Counted from the first letter of the stretch, positions 9,848 through 17,500 are shown. The stretch is 17,500 nt of DNA from Botryococcus braunii (GCA_002005505.1 KV908516.1:250535-268034); one strand, 5' to 3'. Program-made: numbers and translations. Notes: generated by a model not told the origin, from the sequence alone.

Positions 9848-10533
9848 TTTCAATGGCATTGCCGTGACAAGCAGAGAGCTTGGTTCTATAGATAGCTACG
9901 GGAGAAGATGCGACCGTGGTATAGGATTATACCTCAGCTTGCGCATCCTCCCCCGCACAGGTACCTTGCCAGTGACCAGCTCCCTGACCTCCACCATTAA
10001 ACGACTTCAATATCGAAGAAGTAATTGACATATGTGCTCTATTAGACAATCCGATTAAGCCTTTCCATCAAGCTGCATGTGCTGGTCGGTGCAATGCAAT
10101 AATGGTTGCAACCACTGTTGCACCGAATATCAGGTCAAGATCTGCGGCGCTACCCTGCCAGGATAGTCAAGGAATATTTTAGCACACCAGTGCACCAGTA
10201 CACCAGAAACACCAGTGATAAAAACATTGAAGTACACCGATGTTCCCAAAAAAGGTTGCGCATGGGTGACTCGTGGCTTAAGCTTGGGTATGACTTTCTT
10301 ATTTGAGTCGTAATCGGCTCTCAAAAAATTACTGTGCAACATCAAAAACATATACCCAAAGCGTCAACTTAAATGTACTTTTAGTGGATTGACTCTCAAT
10401 GGCATTCCCAATTGGACCAATATTTCATTCCAGATTGGACCATCAATGGGACCTTTAACTTTAACTCTGTGCTGCATCCACCAACGTATCATGTAGCATG
10501 GAACATTCATACAGGGTCTCTAGACAAAAGAGT
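9848..10533. other. no gene recognised
   Basis: AT-richer unassigned DNA lying downstream of the minus-strand kinase. It holds a short CACCAGTGCACCAGTACACCAG tandem stretch near 10184-10220. Short frames on both strands show no motif. Confidence 0.45.
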
Positions 10534-10655
10534 TATACATCCGCCTGAGCTCCCTTATGCTCTGACGAGGGGTAAATATAGCTTATAAGCTTAGGTAATT
10601 AGCGAAGCTTTATTTAGCCCTCGTCAGACCATAAGGAAGCTCAGGTGGATGTATA
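10534..10655. repeat. 122-nt imperfect hairpin (foldback or precursor-like)
   Basis: A 51-nt left arm (10534-10584) pairs with a 51-nt right arm (10605-10655) with only about 5 mismatches and a 20-nt loop. Shared core words include CCCTCGTCAGA, CATAAGG and AGCTCAGG. It lies just 3' of the kinase C-lobe on the minus strand. It could be a small foldback/MITE-type element or a miRNA-like precursor; no clear target-site duplication is seen. Confidence 0.85.
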
Positions 10656-10695
10656 TATTCTACATCCTACTATATACTACATAGTAACATATGTA

Positions 10696-10983
10696 CTATA
10701 TAGTCACTTGGAGTGTGGATCCAATCCGCAGAACCCCTAGCCCGTGGTGTGTATCCTGAGAATGTACGCATATACAAGAGTTGCAATATGCCAACTGGTC
10801 TCATCCGGTTGAAAGTGGCACTGGAAACTGTCCGGATAGAATGTGCATCCGTCGGCCGTCTGAGTAAAATATCATAGGGGTCTCGCACCATAAAATGATT
10901 CCAAGTGAGTAAATATCTGCACTCCAGCCTCCCCTGCCATACAAAATAATCTCCGGTGCTGTGTATGCGAACGTGCCCATTTC
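10696..10983 (-). CDS. protein kinase C-lobe exon (APE, subdomain IX; damaged end)
   Basis: Last recognisable exon of the minus-strand kinase. It encodes GTFAYTAPEIILYGRGG then WSADIYSLGIILW: the P+1/APE region (subdomain VIII) and helix F with its conserved Asp (subdomain IX). A possible acceptor, GTGACAG, lies just before 10983. After ILW the frame continues as RRMHILSGQFPVPLSTG, hits TGA at 10803-10801, then reads QLAYCNSCICVHSQD and VLRIGSTLQ to TAG at 10698-10696. That tail only weakly resembles subdomain XI, and the RP arginine is not there. Alternatively a TG/GTGCGA donor right after ILW ends the exon at about 10892 and the true end lies elsewhere. Kinase identity of the first half is firm; the end is not. 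Confidence 0.75.
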
Positions 10984-11071
10984 CTGTCACATGGCCCCCA
11001 TGTCCCACATTTCCCACATGTCCCACATTTCGGCTAAGCTGCAGAGAATGCGATATTCCAGCCAGCCACAC
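10984..11071 (-). CDS. probable kinase activation-loop segment, frame unresolved
   Basis: Upstream of the APE exon the minus strand reads WLAGISHSLQLSRNVGH followed by VGNVGHGGHVTG, which is where the activation loop between DV(G) and GTFAY should be. This frame is out of register by one base with the GTFAY frame, and no acceptor gives the expected glycine after DV. The candidate start at 11071 follows AAGAG. Either a frameshift or assembly error lies in this stretch, or part of it is intron. Confidence 0.35.
11000..11031 (-). repeat. 18-bp tandem duplication in the putative activation loop
   Basis: ATGTCCCACATTTCCCAC on the + strand is repeated 1.8 times. On the minus strand it reads NVGHVG twice, an in-frame six-residue duplication if the segment is coding. 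Confidence 0.85.
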
Positions 11072-12559
11072 CTCTTGAATTTCTATTAGCTTGCCAAGAA
11101 GCACCTTCCTAGGTCAAATGAAAGAAGCAGGTCATAACTTTGGGTATCACAAAGTAATGACAGCTGAGCAAACACAAACTTCATGTAAATTTATATGCAA
11201 AGACTGTATACAGCGCATACGCGATCATGATACATGATCATACAGATTTTTATGATCATGGTTACCTCTTATGGTTTCTCCTGCAGATCGGTGTATTGCA
11301 TTTAAATCAAGTATAACTGGAATGCAGGAACGACTTGCGCGCGCATGATGGTGAGATTATCAAAAAGTGTGATGTGGCGAATCTCATATTTTGTTTAATG
11401 GATAAGGGTGATAGAGATAGGCCTATGGAAGCGATGAGGAAGTTAGGGACTCACCAAGTTAGAGCCATGAGTCTGACTTTCCGCCAAAATGTGCGCCATT
11501 CCCTGCACAAAATGTGCTTTCAGCATGGTTAAAAGCAGCTAGGGGGAGAGAGGGGGAGGAAGAGACCTCCCTTTTCCTCTCCCTCCCTCTTTAGAGAGAT
11601 TTCTCCTCCCAGATTTCAATCGAGGGTTGAAGGGGGGGGGGGCCTTGTGGACAGGCGGAAGAAAAGCGGGGAACTCAAAAATCGAGCTAGAACGACCACT
11701 GACGACGGCCACTGATCATTCCACTATTCCACTGGCGTTCAGTCTACTGAATGCCAACGCTGCGAGCTATACAAAAAGAAGAAGGCTGTTGGGCGATCGA
11801 TATTGATGTTAGGATCCTCCAAAGTTCTCATAGCTAGCTAGGGCTAAAGTTCTATAGCTCTTGAGTGCCGTGAGAAGCGAGTCAAACATCCTGCCCCCCT
11901 TCCCCCACGTGGACGTGCACCCCACACACACACACACAGTTGGGAGTTCGTAGTGTAATTTCACTAGGTAAATACACTAATTGCACTGTTCATAGTGTAA
12001 TTACACTAATTACGCCATGAAACCTTAGAAGGGCTTACCTCTTCCTGTACGGCACAGATGGGTTTTAGGTTGTTATAACTACAGCATGCCGGTGTGCCCA
12101 TTTTTTGCGCAAGGACATGCCCGTCCTTGCGCAAAAAATGGATGAATTTACTGATACATTTGTGCGACATGTCATTGCTGTACAGGAGGTGGACCGCCTC
12201 ATGGATTTGGGTGCGAAGCTTGAAAAGAAGGATAGAGACTGCCAAAGACAAGTTTTTATCGACGGCGGCGGACTCCGCGCATTTCACATGTTTAGTGTGT
12301 GCTTTTATTGGATGCCATAAGCAGCGTGACCCTCTATGTGAATTTAAAGGCTACAATATTGTACATACAATATTATACATTAACAGAATTAACATTCTAG
12401 CCTTTACAAAGGCTGTCATAAAGGCTGCAACATTTACCTGAATCCAGTTGTACATGTACATAGGCCCGTTTTGCATGCATAAATTATTGAGGCTGGTGCA
12501 CTATGACTACGGATTCTCCGGCGTGCAAGTGCGCAATGCAATGGCTGCGAGGGGCTTAC
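11072..12559 (-). other. putative kinase intron 5
   Basis: About 1.5 kb between the DLKSGN exon and the activation-loop segment. It starts with a canonical GTAAGC donor (12559-12554). Contents: a 19-bp stem hairpin at 12098-12141, a perfect 16-nt palindrome at 11993-12008, an inverted repeat at 12355-12374, a G-run near 11631-11643, a short (CA)n at 11922-11938 and recurring ATGATCAT words at 11222-11265. A 93-codon minus frame (12287-12006) has a possible GAG/GTAAGC donor but no recognisable domain. Confidence 0.5.
12098..12141. repeat. perfect 19-bp inverted repeat with 6-nt loop
   Basis: The arm CCATTTTTTGCGCAAGGAC (12098-12116) and its exact reverse complement (12123-12141) flank ATGCCC. 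Transcribed, it forms a strong hairpin with U/A-rich ends. Confidence 0.95.
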
Positions 12560-12619
12560 CACGTCAGCAACTTTGGCCTGCCCTCCTGATGTCAGAAGCA
12601 CGTTGCCACTCTTTAGGTC
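12560..12619 (-). CDS. protein kinase exon: catalytic loop and metal-binding Asp
   Basis: A 60-nt, phase-0 exon encoding DLKSGNVLLTSGGQAKVADV. The first D is the proton-acceptor aspartate of HRD, N is the metal-binding asparagine (DLKSGN), and the last D is the DFG-equivalent aspartate in a DV(G) form common in some plant and algal kinases. It is bounded by acceptor CATGCAG and donor GTAAGC, the best donor in the gene. It follows the exon ending VIHM and precedes the activation loop. All three catalytic polar residues in this segment are intact. Confidence 0.9.
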
Positions 12620-13505
12620 CTGCATGCACATCAGACGGTTATTGCTTATCACATTCTCCCGGCCATGAAACAATGGGGGCAACACAGACCACCTGTATAC
12701 ATACGAATGGAAACATGTGTGAATACCGGTATGCTCTCAAGGTTGCAGTACAACTTAGATACTGGGACAGCGGTAACTTCACTAAAATGTTGGCTTAGAC
12801 GGTTTTCTCACAAAATTTTAACCTTTCACGGTATGTTTTGCGTAACCTTTATTCAAAATCTTGTTGTTTTGATATCACCTTATGCCAGAACCATGTCGAG
12901 TGCATGGTAGCACTAGAGGGTCGGCCGAGGCGCTTGACGAGTTATTTGCTGTAAAGAGACTTCGTAATTTGACCAAAATGGAGGCCACGGAGAATGAGAT
13001 TTGTCTTGGGGGATTCTGCTGCCTCATCCCAACAAAAGATGTGCAGTTCCGAAGCCTCGCTACGTGCTTCCTATCCCTCAACCGCTCCTCCCACCTCCTT
13101 CCTTCAGCCATTAATGCAAGGTATTTGCAAGAAACTTCTTGCACAACGGCTTCTGCTACCCCCCACCCGTCGTGTCTCGTGCGTATGGCCCATTGTTTTC
13201 CATCTTTCCTCTTTAGAGAAGGATTCTCCGGAACATTTAGGAGGAATGGTGCTACTGCGCAGTAGCACCATGCGAGCAATGGGAGCAGATCGCAGGTTCT
13301 CCCACAACCCTACAAGGGACTCACAAGACCTCCAATAACAGTTTTTGTTTTTCCAAACCTCAAGGCAGAGGCGTAGCGGACAAGCTTATACAAAGACAGA
13401 CAAATATGAAATGTCAGACATGTTCAAACCTCAACGGCATCGAGAAGGCAATTGCATTTGCATGGCTGATTAGTACTGACAACAACGGGTAGAGTTTTGA
13501 CGCAC
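12620..13505 (-). other. putative kinase intron 4
   Basis: 886 nt, GTGCGT donor to CATGCAG acceptor on the minus strand. Open frames inside (for example 13279-12875) show no domain. A perfect 26-nt palindrome lies at 13246-13271. Confidence 0.6.
13246..13271. repeat. perfect 26-nt palindrome, no spacer
   Basis: ATGGTGCTACTGC followed directly by its exact reverse complement, inside kinase intron 4. Confidence 0.95.
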
Positions 13506-13575
13506 CATGTGGATGACCCTCTGAGAGTGAAGATAAGCCAAGCCCCGAGAAATGTCCAACGCCAGCTCAACAGCC
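13506..13575 (-). CDS. protein kinase exon: helix E and start of catalytic loop
   Basis: A 70-nt exon encoding AVELALDISRGLAYLHSQ and then RVIHM, with one leading base that completes an Arg codon from the previous exon (AG + G). This is helix E (subdomain VIa) and the start of VIb. The next exon supplies DLKSGN, so the catalytic motif reads H-M-D instead of H-R-D; a single G to T change (AGG to ATG) would explain it. Acceptor AGTGCAG, donor GTGCGT. Phase agreement with both neighbours is strong support. Confidence 0.9.
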
Positions 13576-14350
13576 CTGCACTCTGATGATCCCATGAGCA
13601 ACCATTTCGACTGAAACACAGCTTTGCCCTAACTTGATCATGAGGTACTGCACGTGGACTGAGCTCCGTCTTCAACAGACGTTAAAGGCCCTCAAGCTAG
13701 ATTTACAGCCGTCCTTGACAGCGGAATGAAACCGACTGCAAAATCCAAATAGAAACTAAGAACCACTTACCGCCCACTTCCTTCTAGACAAAGTTGTTAA
13801 CAGACCTTATAAGTTCATCATTATTGACAAAAAGGCACAAATTTCCCAAGTATGAATCGGAGGCCAGGAGCAGGGTGACGCTCCTACGACACCGATTTGC
13901 TGCAGAGTGGTCACTCAGAGACCATTCTGCAATCACAGAGTAGCAAAACAGCCTAACGGGCTCCCCAAGTATACTAAGTATGCAAGAACGTACAAAAGCG
14001 TGCACGTTACGTCAACTTGCACATTAACCTGAGTCGACCAAGGTTAGCAACGTGCACTGTTAACAACGTTGCTGGCCAGGAACGTTGTGACACAGGATGA
14101 CCGCCACTGCACAACAGACAGACATAGCCTTCCCTCCCAGGCATGTCCCGTCCTCCATACTACTGTGGACTCGTCCTCAGCAATACGTCCTCGTTGCAAT
14201 GCGAAAAAGACATTGGGTATGGGAAGTTCAGGAAAGGGGGGCCGTCAAGCTACCCCAGGTAGCTTGGTAGTCTCACCATTAAGTCCTTGCTGCAGTGCCC
14301 AAACGACATTGGGTACGGAGAAAAGGGGGGTGGGGGGGCCTTCATGCTAC
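13576..14350 (-). other. putative kinase intron 3
   Basis: 775 nt from donor GTAGCA to acceptor AGTGCAG. Its first 175 bases are a diverged tandem duplication (listed separately). A 12-bp imperfect inverted repeat with a 7-nt loop lies at 13901-13931. No other feature. Confidence 0.6.
14176..14350 (-). repeat. tandem duplication (97-bp period) starting at a splice donor
   Basis: On the minus strand, the about 79 bases from the intron 3 donor (GTAGCATGAAGGCCCCCC at 14350) are repeated 97 bases downstream (GTAGCTTGACGGCCCCCC at 14253). Both copies go on through ACCCAATGTC and GAGGAC/AAGGAC words. The second copy therefore carries a second AG-GTAGC-like context, and CAAGCTACC-CCA-GGTAGCTTG at the boundary forms a small hairpin. 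Confidence 0.85.
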
Positions 14351-14463
14351 CTGGGGCCCCAGCTCCAGTTTTTCTGCCGTTTTAAAAAGCTGTGCAGGTC
14401 CCCTCCGGGCATGTACTCCATTACCAGCCACAAACTGTCCCGCCTATGGCACACTCCCAGGAA
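14351..14463 (-). CDS. protein kinase exon: hinge and helix D
   Basis: A 113-nt exon encoding FLGVCHRRDSLWLVMEYMPG and then GDLHSFLKRQKNWSWGP, ending on two bases of an Arg codon. It covers strands 4 and 5, the ATP-binding hinge (LVMEYMPGGDL, subdomain V) and helix D. The acceptor GGTGCAG joins in phase to NIVQ of the previous exon, giving the classic NIVQFLGV join. Donor AG/GTAGCA. The family is a TKL-like or related eukaryotic protein kinase; the exact group cannot be set by eye. Confidence 0.9.
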
Positions 14464-15012
14464 CTGCACCCCCCGAACTCCTGCTTATCATGAATTCATT
14501 TTAGTGCCATTCTAGTATTGCTTTTAGTGTTGTATTAACACAATCAGTTGATTTACGTTCAGCTTGTACATACCCTGAAAGCCCATTCTCCCTCTTGGGT
14601 TAAGCAACGTTGTTAAGCCCCAGAAGCCTTTCACTGTATTCATACGTATGCCTCAGGGTCCTAGCACCTCAACAATTTGCTTAACAGAGGCCAGTTGTGC
14701 ATAGGAGTCCGTCAAGGATTCCTAGCCTTCTCTGTGCACAAGCCTCTACTCTAGAGGAGGAGGTACCTGTTATGCCATGTTGGCACTCATCAATGACAAA
14801 AAGAGCCACCTTCTTTCTTCTCGCAGGGTAAGTTACCGGCACTAAGGAGTGACGAAAAGGCCATTGTGTCTGGATCTATCAATAACTAGTTAGTGATTGT
14901 TTCGCCATACAGGGAAAGTTGTGAGCCATCTCCATCTGTATATGCATGTTCTTGGTCCATATCACGTTGGTTTCGGTTTGGTATGGAACTACAAGCAAGA
15001 CAATGAGTGCAC
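14464..15012 (-). other. putative kinase intron 2
   Basis: 549 nt, donor GTGCAC to acceptor GGTGCAG on the minus strand. No repeat or coding feature recognised inside. Confidence 0.6.
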
Positions 15013-15141
15013 CTGCACGATGTTGGAGTTTTTGCAGCTCTTGAGCAAGCTTATCTCCCTCATGATCGGCTCCCTGGAGAGACCAGGACTTGAAATCTTG
15101 AGGGCGACTTCGTGCACACCGTCCCGTACGCCCTTCACCAC
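15013..15141 (-). CDS. protein kinase exon: N-lobe (VALK lysine, helix C)
   Basis: A 129-nt, phase-0 exon encoding VVKGVRDGVHEVALKISS then PGLSREPIMREISLLKSC and KNSNIVQ. It holds strand 2, strand 3 with the ATP-anchoring Lys (VALK, subdomain II), helix C with the salt-bridge Glu (REISLL, subdomain III) and subdomain IV. The acceptor GGGCCAG joins Q of the glycine-loop exon to VVKG, restoring the loop GRGSFGQV. Donor CAG/GTGCAC. An alternative acceptor 18 bases upstream (GACAG, 15159) would give a poorer glycine loop. Confidence 0.9.
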
Positions 15142-15427
15142 CTGGCCCAATGCTCGCTCCTGTCATCATTGCTAAGCAAGTACAGAGAAAATTAAATCCC
15201 TATTATAACAGTTACAGTGTCTCTAGATATCACTGCGTGTCAGTTCCGCATTACACTGTGGAATTTACGTGCGCATCGTATGCATTATCTATAGACAACG
15301 TATGTATGCAGCAATGCACCAGCTATGTACACATCTACAACCTCACAAACTGTGTTTGATTTAACAGCACGAAACGGTTTGAATCTCTTTTGCTGTCCGA
15401 GAGAAACCTCCCCCCCCTCTCTCCGCA

Positions 15428-15604
15428 GCACAGACACACAACCGCATGCGCACACTCACTAGCGAACACACAAACTCACGTGCGCGGACGCATGTACACA
15501 CACATACACACACACCTGCGGGCGCACACACATGCGCGCGTGCACACGGACATGCACACGCAGCCGTGTAGGAGCACGCGCGCGCGGACACGCACATGCA
15601 CAGG
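15428..15604. repeat. CA/CG-rich cryptic simple sequence
   Basis: Interspersed CACA, ACGCGCG and CATGCACA words without a fixed period. Alternating purine-pyrimidine content is high. Confidence 0.85.
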
Positions 15605-15715
15605 AACAGCACCAGTAATTAAATAAATAACAGTAGCGACAACAACTACAACAAAAACACAAATGTTTTGTAGCAGCAGCAGTTGCAGTAGAAAATCCAC
15701 GAACAACAAATGACG

Positions 15716-15884
15716 AAGGCATTCACAACGACGACGACGACATAAGCAGCATCAACAACAAGGAGAGCAGCAGCAGCGGCAGCAGCAGCAGCAACAGCAG
15801 CTACAACAACAACGACAACGACGACGACAACGACAACAACAACAACAACAACAACAACTACTATTACTACTACTGCTACTACTA

Positions 15885-15978
<94 letters not shown>

Positions 15979-16024
15979 CCTACTAATGCTACTGCTGCTG
16001 CTGCTGCTACTGCTACTACTACTA
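15716..16024. repeat. compound trinucleotide array
   Basis: Successive blocks of ACG, AGC, AAC, ACT and TGC triplets, including about 100 bases of nearly pure (ACT)n at 15857-15957. It ends within 20 bases of the glycine-loop exon donor. Confidence 0.97.
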
Positions 16025-16042
16025 AAGAATATTGAGGAGGAC

Positions 16043-16108
16043 CTGGCCGAAGCTGCCGCGCCCCAGGTGCCAAAGTGCGCCATCAGGCCTCCGGCATATG
16101 GCCAATGT
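16043..16108 (-). CDS. protein kinase exon: glycine loop
   Basis: Encodes TLAICRRPDGALWHLGRG then SFGQ, ending CAG/GTCCTC. GRGSFGQ plus V from the next exon is a full GXGXXGXV nucleotide-binding loop (subdomain I). The acceptor ACCGCAG gives a 66-nt phase-0 exon. The same frame stays open upstream to another acceptor (TGTACAG, exon start 16243) and then would include CKKC and CESC, a CX2CX6CX2C cluster that might bind zinc. The first Met of the protein is not identified. The donor (GTCCTC) is weak by consensus, so this boundary rests mainly on the protein fit. Confidence 0.78.
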
Positions 16109-16526
16109 CTGCGGTGGGATTACATCTGCATCCCTATGCCCCCACCCCCGGGCATCCCCATGAAGCGTCAGACATGATTCGCACGAATAATACTTGGCCG
16201 AACATTTTTTGCAGCGAAACAACACAGTCAAGGCAATGCTTTGCTGTACAATGTACTACAGCATATACGCATGACATCATGTAAGACCACGCGGGCAGTC
16301 AAGCTTACTGATACTAAAGCCACCTTGATGTAAACGTCTGTGGCATTGCCATGCACCTCTCACAAGTAAAAATGTGATCTTTTCCCTGAATCTTCTGAAT
16401 CTCGTCAGCAACAGCGTGACCAACACTTCGAGTTACTTAAATTGGTTGCAAGTCCATCAGTTGTGTGCCAGCAACGAACACTGGTGGTTTTTCCAACAGT
16501 TGCAAAGCAGTGTTATTTCTGCTACA
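16109..16526 (-). other. 5' side of the glycine-loop exon, unresolved
   Basis: The frame continuing to 16243 may be exon. A further minus-strand peptide near 16430-16330 contains FTCERCMAMPQ but has no phase-compatible join to the next exon, so I do not call it. Confidence 0.35.
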
Positions 16527-16617
16527 CTAAGAGTTACGCAGCTACGGGTGCACTGAGAGTTACGCACCTATATGTGTACTGAGAGTTACGCACTGAGAGC
16601 TACGCAGCTATGTGCGC
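16527..16617. repeat. short tandem repeat of GAGAGTTACGCA
   Basis: Four copies of an (CT)GAGAGYTACGCA word with variable spacers (GCTACGGGTG, CCTATATGTGTA, none, GCTATGTGCG). Confidence 0.9.
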
Positions 16618-16676
16618 ACATGTGAAGAGACTGGCTCATGATGACCAACAACAAGCACACGCAGGCGCACGCGTGT

Positions 16677-16698
16677 GCAGAGTACGCACGCACGCACG

Positions 16699-16782
<84 letters not shown>
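16677..16782. repeat. (CA)n microsatellite with CACG/CG start
   Basis: CACG tetranucleotides and a CG run lead into about 38 CA units. The long Cys-Val or Thr-His runs read from it are artefacts. Confidence 0.98.
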
Positions 16783-16783
<1 letters not shown>

Positions 16784-17349
16784 GGACCGAAAGAAAGACA
16801 GATATACATAGAAACGCACTCTCAAAACCACAGCATCGGACAAATACACAAATACAAATGCATCAGAAGTGGTCGACCCTCTTTCTGTGATGAGGGCCAC
16901 ACACCACAATGCATCAAAATTCCCCGTGTTTGCAGCAGCTGCGGCCAAACTCTGCTGCGCCGCGTCCTGCTCGACACTTGTGATGCATACAGTGTTGCTG
17001 CCATGTGATAATCCAAGAACATTAGTATAAATTTCCAATGGAGTCTTGCGGTCTCGGCCCGTCGATGGTATCAAGCCACGGGCCTTTTCATTTGTTAGCA
17101 TGACCATCGCGTGTTCTTCATCGTCTGAGATGCTCAGATGTCCAGCATCTAAGATACTATCTTCCGCAGTGATTTCCCGGTTTTTGCCCTCCGTGGTCTT
17201 CAGGGACAGGGCCCTCAGCATTTGCCGTGCATCATTGCTTGATAGACCTGATCGCTGGCATTCACCATGTTCAGATGCTGGAGTGTAGCCCACCCTTCGA
17301 TCATTTTCAAGAAACATCGTCCTCAAATCCTTTTCCGCCGCTGAACCAA
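16784..17349 (-). CDS. hypothetical upstream exon(s), function unknown
   Basis: A minus-strand frame stays open for nearly 190 codons before running into the CA array. A possible acceptor (CACACCAG) lies just before 17349. The peptide is polar and non-repetitive, with stretches such as MFLENDRRVGYTPASEHGE, LKTTEGKNREITAEDS and SISDDEEHAMVMLTNEKAR, then an alanine run (SLAAAAAN). I recognise no domain. It lies on the kinase strand 0.5 kb upstream of the extended glycine-loop exon, so it could be an N-terminal part of the same gene. No convincing donor was found, and the frame could be chance. Confidence 0.35.
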
Positions 17350-17500
17350 CTGGTGTGTGTGCAGCAGCAGGCCCAACTCATTCTCAATAAAACAAAATCC
17401 CCACAAATCAAGAAGTGCAACCTGCGAAGATGGGGAGACTTCCTACCAACCGCAGTCGCTCAAACTTATGCAGAAAACATTTAGAGCACATGGAGGAGGA

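Larger units (their letters stand above)
15142..16042 (-). other. putative kinase intron 1, repeat-filled
   Basis: 901 nt between the glycine-loop exon and the VALK exon. More than half is simple sequence: a CA/CG-rich block and a long trinucleotide block, each listed separately. The long serine or valine runs readable here on the minus strand are products of the microsatellites, not proteins. Confidence 0.55.

Noticed and set aside
10670..11104. A 144-codon minus-strand ORF as a gene of its own
   Set aside because: The kinase C-lobe lies in a different frame over the same DNA, and the ORF peptide beyond the activation-loop part has no motif.
12006..12320. Overlapping ORFs on both strands with helical-looking peptides
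   Set aside because: They lie in a putative intron, share a perfect inverted repeat that mirrors sequence between strands, and match no domain I know.
14879..15169. Minus-strand ORF starting MMTGASIGPGGEG
   Set aside because: Frame-shifted shadow of the VALK kinase exon.
15646..16083. Poly-serine/poly-valine protein on the minus strand
   Set aside because: It reads through the trinucleotide array, and its start overlaps the glycine-loop exon in another frame.
16330..16440. Minus-strand peptide with FTCERCMAMPQ as a kinase exon
   Set aside because: The possible donor (AAG/GTGGCT) is out of phase with the next acceptor, giving a stop soon after joining.
1..17500. tRNA, rRNA or CRISPR features
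   Set aside because: Looked for tRNA T-loop words, rRNA-like stretches and regularly spaced repeats; none supported. The three-unit minisatellite lacks unique spacers.

Overview
The window looks like nuclear DNA of a eukaryote, most likely of the green lineage (an alga or plant). The reasons are a Ty1/copia-type polyprotein remnant, a chromodomain-bearing Ty3/gypsy (chromovirus-type) remnant, the C-terminal end of a non-LTR retrotransposon, abundant (CA)n, (AG)n and (ACT)n microsatellites, and a protein kinase gene split into small exons by introns of about 0.5 to 1.5 kb. There is no bacterial gene layout. The lineage is inferred from style and not proven; no species is named.

Left third, 1-6430: microsatellites and unassigned DNA (1-2585), then a graveyard of retroelements, all on the + strand. 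A 5'-truncated copia RT/RNase H region (2586-4085) is joined, right at a purine tract, to the distal half of a gypsy integrase with a chromodomain (4117-4838). A G-rich tract and a possible LTR remnant follow, then a 3' fragment of a LINE-type ORF2 (5503-6428) ending in a CCHC-like zinc motif. All carry stops or frameshifts.

Middle, 6430-10660: no gene recognised. It holds a diverged 340-bp direct repeat pair about 1.67 kb apart, a three-unit minisatellite of about 95 bp, a (CA)n tract and a strong 122-nt hairpin.

Right part, 10696-16243 (and perhaps to 17349), minus strand: the main find. Short exons too small to stand out as ORFs assemble into a protein kinase domain in the correct order: glycine loop, VALK lysine, alphaC glutamate, hinge, catalytic loop, D of the DFG-equivalent, APE and subdomain IX. 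Codon phases match across four introns. The activation-loop join and the end of the C-lobe are damaged or unresolved (frame break, in-frame TGA), and HRD reads HMD, so this is either a decaying gene or a divergent kinase with assembly errors. An upstream open reading region (17349-16784) on the same strand may belong to the same gene or another.

A recurring oddity is a set of perfect or near-perfect short palindromes with little or no spacer (1687, 2324, 6056, 7191, 12098, 13246). One lies in the LINE fragment between segments that read in different frames, and one in only one of two diverged repeat copies.
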